The notes beneath the pieces are model-generated. The model made no database searches, was not told the DNA's origin, and saw nothing but the letters and a program-made list of their open reading frames with translations. A DNA stretch of 64,000 nucleotides from DATFRX01 sp035630615. Its GTDB lineage: Bacteria > Actinomycetota > Actinomycetes > Propionibacteriales > Nocardioidaceae. A program made the translations under genes and the position numbers. This document shows, in pieces, positions 60,726 to 64,000 of this stretch (positions are counted from its first letter, which is position 1; every line of letters begins with the position of its first letter). The stretch covers positions 75,251-139,250 of the forward strand of contig DASQKI010000038.1 in NCBI GenBank assembly GCA_035630615.1, given 5' to 3'.

Positions 60726-62066
60726 CTACTGGGGCCGGACGTTGTGGTTGTGGGCGAACAGGTTGTCAGGGTCGTACTGACCCTTGACCGCGGCGAGCCG
60801 CTTATGGGTCTCGGATGGATAGATCGCGGCGACATCCTCGTCGGTGACTGAACTCAGGAAGTTCGCGTAGGCGCCGTTGACGCGTGGTGCGAGTCTCGCC
60901 CACATCGCTTCCAGAGCTGGACGAGCGGCCTCGATCGCGGGTCTCGGACCCAAGATGGTGGTAGAGAACATCAGCTCCGCTTGGCGATGCGCGTACGCGG
61001 TGGCGTCGTCGCGGACTCGAGACACTGCACCGCCGACGCTGCGGACGGCCATGATCGGCGACCCCTCCGATGCCCCAACCTCGGTGAGGATCTGAAGGAC
61101 GTCCGACACTGATTCCTTGTCGACAAACCCGCTTCGGGTAACGAGCTCGATGCCCGGCGGCGGGACCATGCCCTCCACGAGCACGTCCGCGTAGGGCTTC
61201 AGCGCGACGTCGTCCTCGATCACCGGACCGAGCCGGCGAATCGGATCGAGTGCATGAGCCGCGAGCTCCGGGTCATCGCCGTCGAAGGCGACCTCGATCT
61301 CGACCGGCGCGTTGGGTCCGCCGGCGAACGGGTTGGCGAAGGTCACGATGGCGGTGAGCTCTTCGGGTGCGGTGCGGAGGTAGTCCGCCCATCCCTGGAG
61401 CACGGTGCCCGCCTCCGATGCCGGGAAGGCGATCTTGCCGTGGAAGACCTCTGTTGTCGGGTGTGCCGCGAACTCGAAGGCGGTCACGATCCCGAAATTG
61501 CCACCGCCACCACGAATCGCCCAGAACAGCTCCGGCCTCTCCCCCGCGCTCGCGCGCACGACGTCGCCGTTGGCAGTGACCATCTCTGCGGCGACCAGAT
61601 TGTCCAGGGCCAGACCATACTTTCTGACCTTCCAGCCGATGCCACCGGTCAACGTCAGCCCACCGACACCAACGCTCTTCGTGTCGCCCGAGGAAATCGC
61701 CAGACCGTGTGGAGCCATGGCAGCCAAGACCTGACCCCAGGTGGCACCGCCGCCGATCCGCACGAGGTGGCGTTCACTGTCGATGATCTCCACACTCGCG
61801 AACTTGCGGAGGTCGATCACGACGCCGCCGTCGTTGGTGCCGAAGCCCGCAAAGCTATGCCCACCGCCTCGCGCGGACAGGACGTGCCCCGCACCGGCGG
61901 CGAACTTGACGCCGGCTCGCAGGTCTCCGACACTCTCGGGCCGCAGGACATAGGCCGGACTCCCCGCAGCCAAAACCGTCCGGCTCGCCGATTCGTACTC
62001 AGCCTCGCCCGGTTCGATGATGTCGCCGCCGAAGTCACGACGAAGGATTTCAAGTGCTGAGCTCAT
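60726..62066 (-). CDS. FAD-linked oxidase of the berberine bridge enzyme type, second copy
   Basis: The 446-residue protein has LSARGGGHSFAGFGTNDGG (His70 for covalent FAD), GGLTLTGGIGWKVRKYGLALDNLVAAEMVTA, WAIRGGGGNFGIVTAFEF and the BBE tail NGAYANFLS and YDPDNLFAHNHNVRP. The second covalent Cys is absent (SSGDTKSVG). ATG 62066 has GGAAGGA upstream. A palindrome at 62085-62096 and TATATATA beside it suggest a regulated promoter. The DHA2 exporter gene lies 110 bp upstream on the same strand. Confidence 0.87.
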   Translation of the reverse strand: MSSALEILRRDFGGDIIEPGEAEYESASRTVLAAGSPAYVLRPESVGDLRAGVKFAAGAGHVLSARGGGHSFAGFGTNDGGVVIDLRKFASVEIIDSERHLVRIGGGATWGQVLAAMAPHGLAISSGDTKSVGVGGLTLTGGIGWKVRKYGLALDNLVAAEMVTANGDVVRASAGERPELFWAIRGGGGNFGIVTAFEFAAHPTTEVFHGKIAFPASEAGTVLQGWADYLRTAPEELTAIVTFANPFAGGPNAPVEIEVAFDGDDPELAAHALDPIRRLGPVIEDDVALKPYADVLVEGMVPPPGIELVTRSGFVDKESVSDVLQILTEVGASEGSPIMAVRSVGGAVSRVRDDATAYAHRQAELMFSTTILGPRPAIEAARPALEAMWARLAPRVNGAYANFLSSVTDEDVAAIYPSETHKRLAAVKGQYDPDNLFAHNHNVRPQ

Positions 62067-62084
62067 GACGTTCCTTCCACAGGA

Positions 62085-62105
62085 GAATCCGGATTCGTAT
62101 ATATA
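62085..62105 (-). promoter_or_regulatory. Palindrome and TATATATA box before the oxidase gene
   Basis: GAATCCGGATTC (62085-62096) is a perfect 12-bp palindrome. TATATATA (62098-62105) lies just upstream in the minus direction and can serve as a -10 box. A repressor bound at the palindrome would cover the transcription start. Confidence 0.5.
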
Positions 62106-62176
62106 GGAGTGACGAGAGGCCCGGCCCAGATGGGACCCCGACCGCGTGTGACCTGTGTCTCCGGCAGGCCCAGCGG

Positions 62177-63730
62177 TCAGACCCGGGCCCCGTCGAGGTC
62201 GGCACGCCGCACGCGGATCGCGATGATCGCGATCATCAGGGCGAGCAGCATGCCGCCGGCCGCGACCTCGAAAGCACGGGAGAAGCTGGTTGCGAGTGCG
62301 TGGTGGTAGATCGCGGTGATGGTTGCCTGACTCGGCCGTGCCGGTTGGCCGGCATGGCCCGCCGCGGCCGTGGCCTGGGCGGTCTGGTCGCGGACCCTGT
62401 TGGCGACAGCGGTCCATGCGACGGTGCCGAACACGGCAAGGCCGATCGAGCCGCCGACCTGTTGTCCAGTGTTGCGGAGACTGGCCGCGACCCCGGACTC
62501 CTGGACACGCACCCTGGCCATCGAGACCAGCGTGAGCGGTACGAACAGCAGGCCCAGACCTGCGGCGGTAACCAGCATCGGGCCGAGCACGCCGTCGGCG
62601 TAGCCATCCTGCTCGCCGAGCCGGGACAGCCAGTACAGGCCGACGGCTGCAATTGGAGCGCCGGCCAGCAGTAGCGGTCGGGCGCCGATCCGCGAGACGA
62701 GCTGGGCGGCCGCGCCGGAACTCACCAGGACCATCGCCGTCAGCGGCAGGTAGGCCAGGCCGGTCCTGAACGCCGAGTACCCCCAGACGGTCTGCATGAA
62801 GACGGTCAGGAAGAAGAACATGCCGGCGAGTGTGGCGCCCACGCAGAGCATGATCAGGTTCGCGCCGGTCCGGTCGCGGTCGCGAAGCAGGCGCAGGGGC
62901 AGCAGCGGGTTCTCGCTGCGGACCTCGATTAGCGCAAATGCGGCAAGCAACACCACCGCCGCCGCCAGCGACATGACCACGCTGGCATCACCCCAGTGCG
63001 AGACACCGTCCGGAGTGGTGACCGCCTTCGACAACCCGTAGACCAGCGCCGCGAGTCCGCCAGACCCGGTGAACGCCCCGGGCAGGTCGAACCGGCCCCG
63101 CTGTCGCTTGGACTCGCCAAGCACTCTCGGCGCGGCGAGGGCCGCCGCCAGGCCGATCGGCACGTTCACGAACAACACCCAACGCCAGGATGCGTACGAC
63201 GTGAGAAGGCCTCCGGCGAGCAGCCCGATGGCGCCGCCGGCGACGCTCATCGCCGCATAGACGCCCATCGCCCGGTTGCGTGGTTTGCCCTCCGGAAACG
63301 TGGTGGTGATCAAAGCGAGCGCAGTGGGCGCGGCAATGGCGGCACCAGCTCCCTGTACGACCCTGGCCGCGAGGAGCCACGCCTCGGAAGTCGCGAACCC
63401 GCCGACGAGCGACGCCACAGAGAACAGCAGCAGTCCGGCGATGAACGCCTTCCGGCGACCGAGCAGGTCGCCGGCCCGGCCGCCGAGCAGCATCAGCCCG
63501 CCAAAGGCTAGTGCGTAGGCGTTGACCACCCATTCCAGGCCGGAGCCTGAGAAGCCGAGCGCCCGCTGGATGTCCGGCAGCGCAACGTTGACGATGGTTG
63601 CGTCGAGGACCACCATCAGCTGCGCGGTGGCGATGACGAGAAGGGCCCAGCCGAGCCGAGGACTCGCCGCGCCAGTCGACGCCGCGTCTGGCGCGGCGGT
63701 TTGCCTTGAGATGGATTGTGTTTGGGACAT
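62177..63730 (-). CDS. MFS drug:proton antiporter, DHA2 type
   Basis: The 517-residue protein has about 14 helices. VVLDATIVNVALPDIQRALGFSGSGLEWVVNAYALAFGGLMLLGGRAGDLLGRRK contains the DHA2 TM1 motif and motif A, and ARVVQGAGAAIAAPTALALI is motif C-like. ATG 63730 has GGAG upstream. It lies upstream of the BBE oxidase and may form a detoxification pair with it. Confidence 0.9.
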   Translation of the reverse strand: MSQTQSISRQTAAPDAASTGAASPRLGWALLVIATAQLMVVLDATIVNVALPDIQRALGFSGSGLEWVVNAYALAFGGLMLLGGRAGDLLGRRKAFIAGLLLFSVASLVGGFATSEAWLLAARVVQGAGAAIAAPTALALITTTFPEGKPRNRAMGVYAAMSVAGGAIGLLAGGLLTSYASWRWVLFVNVPIGLAAALAAPRVLGESKRQRGRFDLPGAFTGSGGLAALVYGLSKAVTTPDGVSHWGDASVVMSLAAAVVLLAAFALIEVRSENPLLPLRLLRDRDRTGANLIMLCVGATLAGMFFFLTVFMQTVWGYSAFRTGLAYLPLTAMVLVSSGAAAQLVSRIGARPLLLAGAPIAAVGLYWLSRLGEQDGYADGVLGPMLVTAAGLGLLFVPLTLVSMARVRVQESGVAASLRNTGQQVGGSIGLAVFGTVAWTAVANRVRDQTAQATAAAGHAGQPARPSQATITAIYHHALATSFSRAFEVAAGGMLLALMIAIIAIRVRRADLDGARV

Positions 63731-64000
63731 GGTGGGTTTCTCCTACAAGTTGAGTGGGGTCGTCTTCTGTGCCGCCCGGGACGCGTGGCTGGTCAGCCGC
63801 CCAGACAGGTGGCACGCCCGGCGAGCGCGGGCAGGGCCTCGACTTGGGTGCGGATGTCGCGTACGGCGACCGATGTCAGGAGTCGGCTGGTGACCAGCAC
63901 AGGTCGACCTGGATGCCGGCGCCGATGCGGTGATGCAGCTCGCGCCGGCGGCAGTAGACGTTGTCGTTCACACGTAGGCGACGAACGAGCACCCGCGGCG
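63731..64000. other. Right edge, unresolved partial sequence
   Basis: Two minus-strand frames run in from the right edge. One ends at 63876 (VNDNVYCRRRELHHRIGAGIQVDLCWSPADS) and one at 63793 (VLVTSRLLTSVAVRDIRTQVEALPALAGRATCLGG). Either, or a frameshifted combination, could be the 3' end of a gene outside the window. I cannot assign a family. Confidence 0.3.

Overview
The window is GC-rich throughout, with many GTG starts, dense gene packing and frequent ATGA/GTGA stop-start overlaps. It carries polyphosphate glucokinase, CGNR zinc-finger, rifampicin-phosphotransferase-like and tandem-GNAT genes. This points to an actinomycete chromosome, plausibly from the Nocardioides/Propionibacteriales side, although genus cannot be fixed from sequence alone. 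I saw no tRNA, rRNA, CRISPR array, transposase or integrase.

Layout. (1) 1-4.1 kb is a worn segment: a possible partial gene at the left edge, a cupin relic missing its barrel core, a berberine-bridge-like FAD oxidase, a secreted M1 peptidase gene broken by three single-base frameshifts, and a DUF2237 gene. (2) 4.2-15.7 kb is an energy/redox block: a first glucose-6-phosphate dehydrogenase, then on the minus strand a GH15-NDH-2-GMC oxidoreductase-aldose epimerase operon, cytochrome bd oxidase (cydA-cydB) and a DHA2 exporter. (3) 16-24.8 kb holds mixed enzymes: acetamidase/formamidase, a flavoprotein disulfide reductase coupled to an SRPBCC protein, GNAT, nucleotidyltransferase, VOC, MOSC, DUF389 and cyclase-family genes. 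(4) 24.8-29.2 kb has an ATP-grasp ligase coupled to an MFS exporter, a CGNR regulator and a methyltransferase/MerR divergent pair. (5) 29.6-44.7 kb has a class-A-type serine hydrolase, a rifampicin-phosphotransferase-like enzyme and a ten-gene sugar-phosphate operon: ppgK, tkt, tal, pgi, gnd, pgl, rpiA, a DUF2090 aldolase-like gene, a HAD phosphatase and a second zwf. A ribulose-phosphate 3-epimerase relic precedes it. (6) 44.8-57.6 kb has an unusual FAD monooxygenase, a cation:proton antiporter, a PPOX-fold flavin protein, a lipoprotein, an MBL hydrolase, a holin-phosphatase fusion, a large PKD/beta-helix surface protein and a quinone oxidoreductase. (7) 57.7-63.7 kb has an ArsR-type regulator divergent from an MFS transporter, then a second berberine-bridge-like oxidase with another DHA2 exporter.

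How it fits together. Glucose released by GH15 could be phosphorylated by polyphosphate glucokinase and sent through Pgi or the two G6PDs into a nearly complete pentose phosphate pathway. NADH would be re-oxidised through NDH-2 and the high-affinity bd oxidase. Two recurring dyads, seen by eye in the spaces between genes, appear to tie these blocks together. One is GGGWCCWWCGRCCCT-like, near the flavoprotein, serine hydrolase, sugar operon, antiporter and PPOX genes. The other is TCACC-N7-GRTGA-like, near GH15, cydAB, zwf, DHA2 exporter, DUF7144 and lipoprotein genes. I infer a low-oxygen or redox-stress regulon; the regulators themselves are not in the window.
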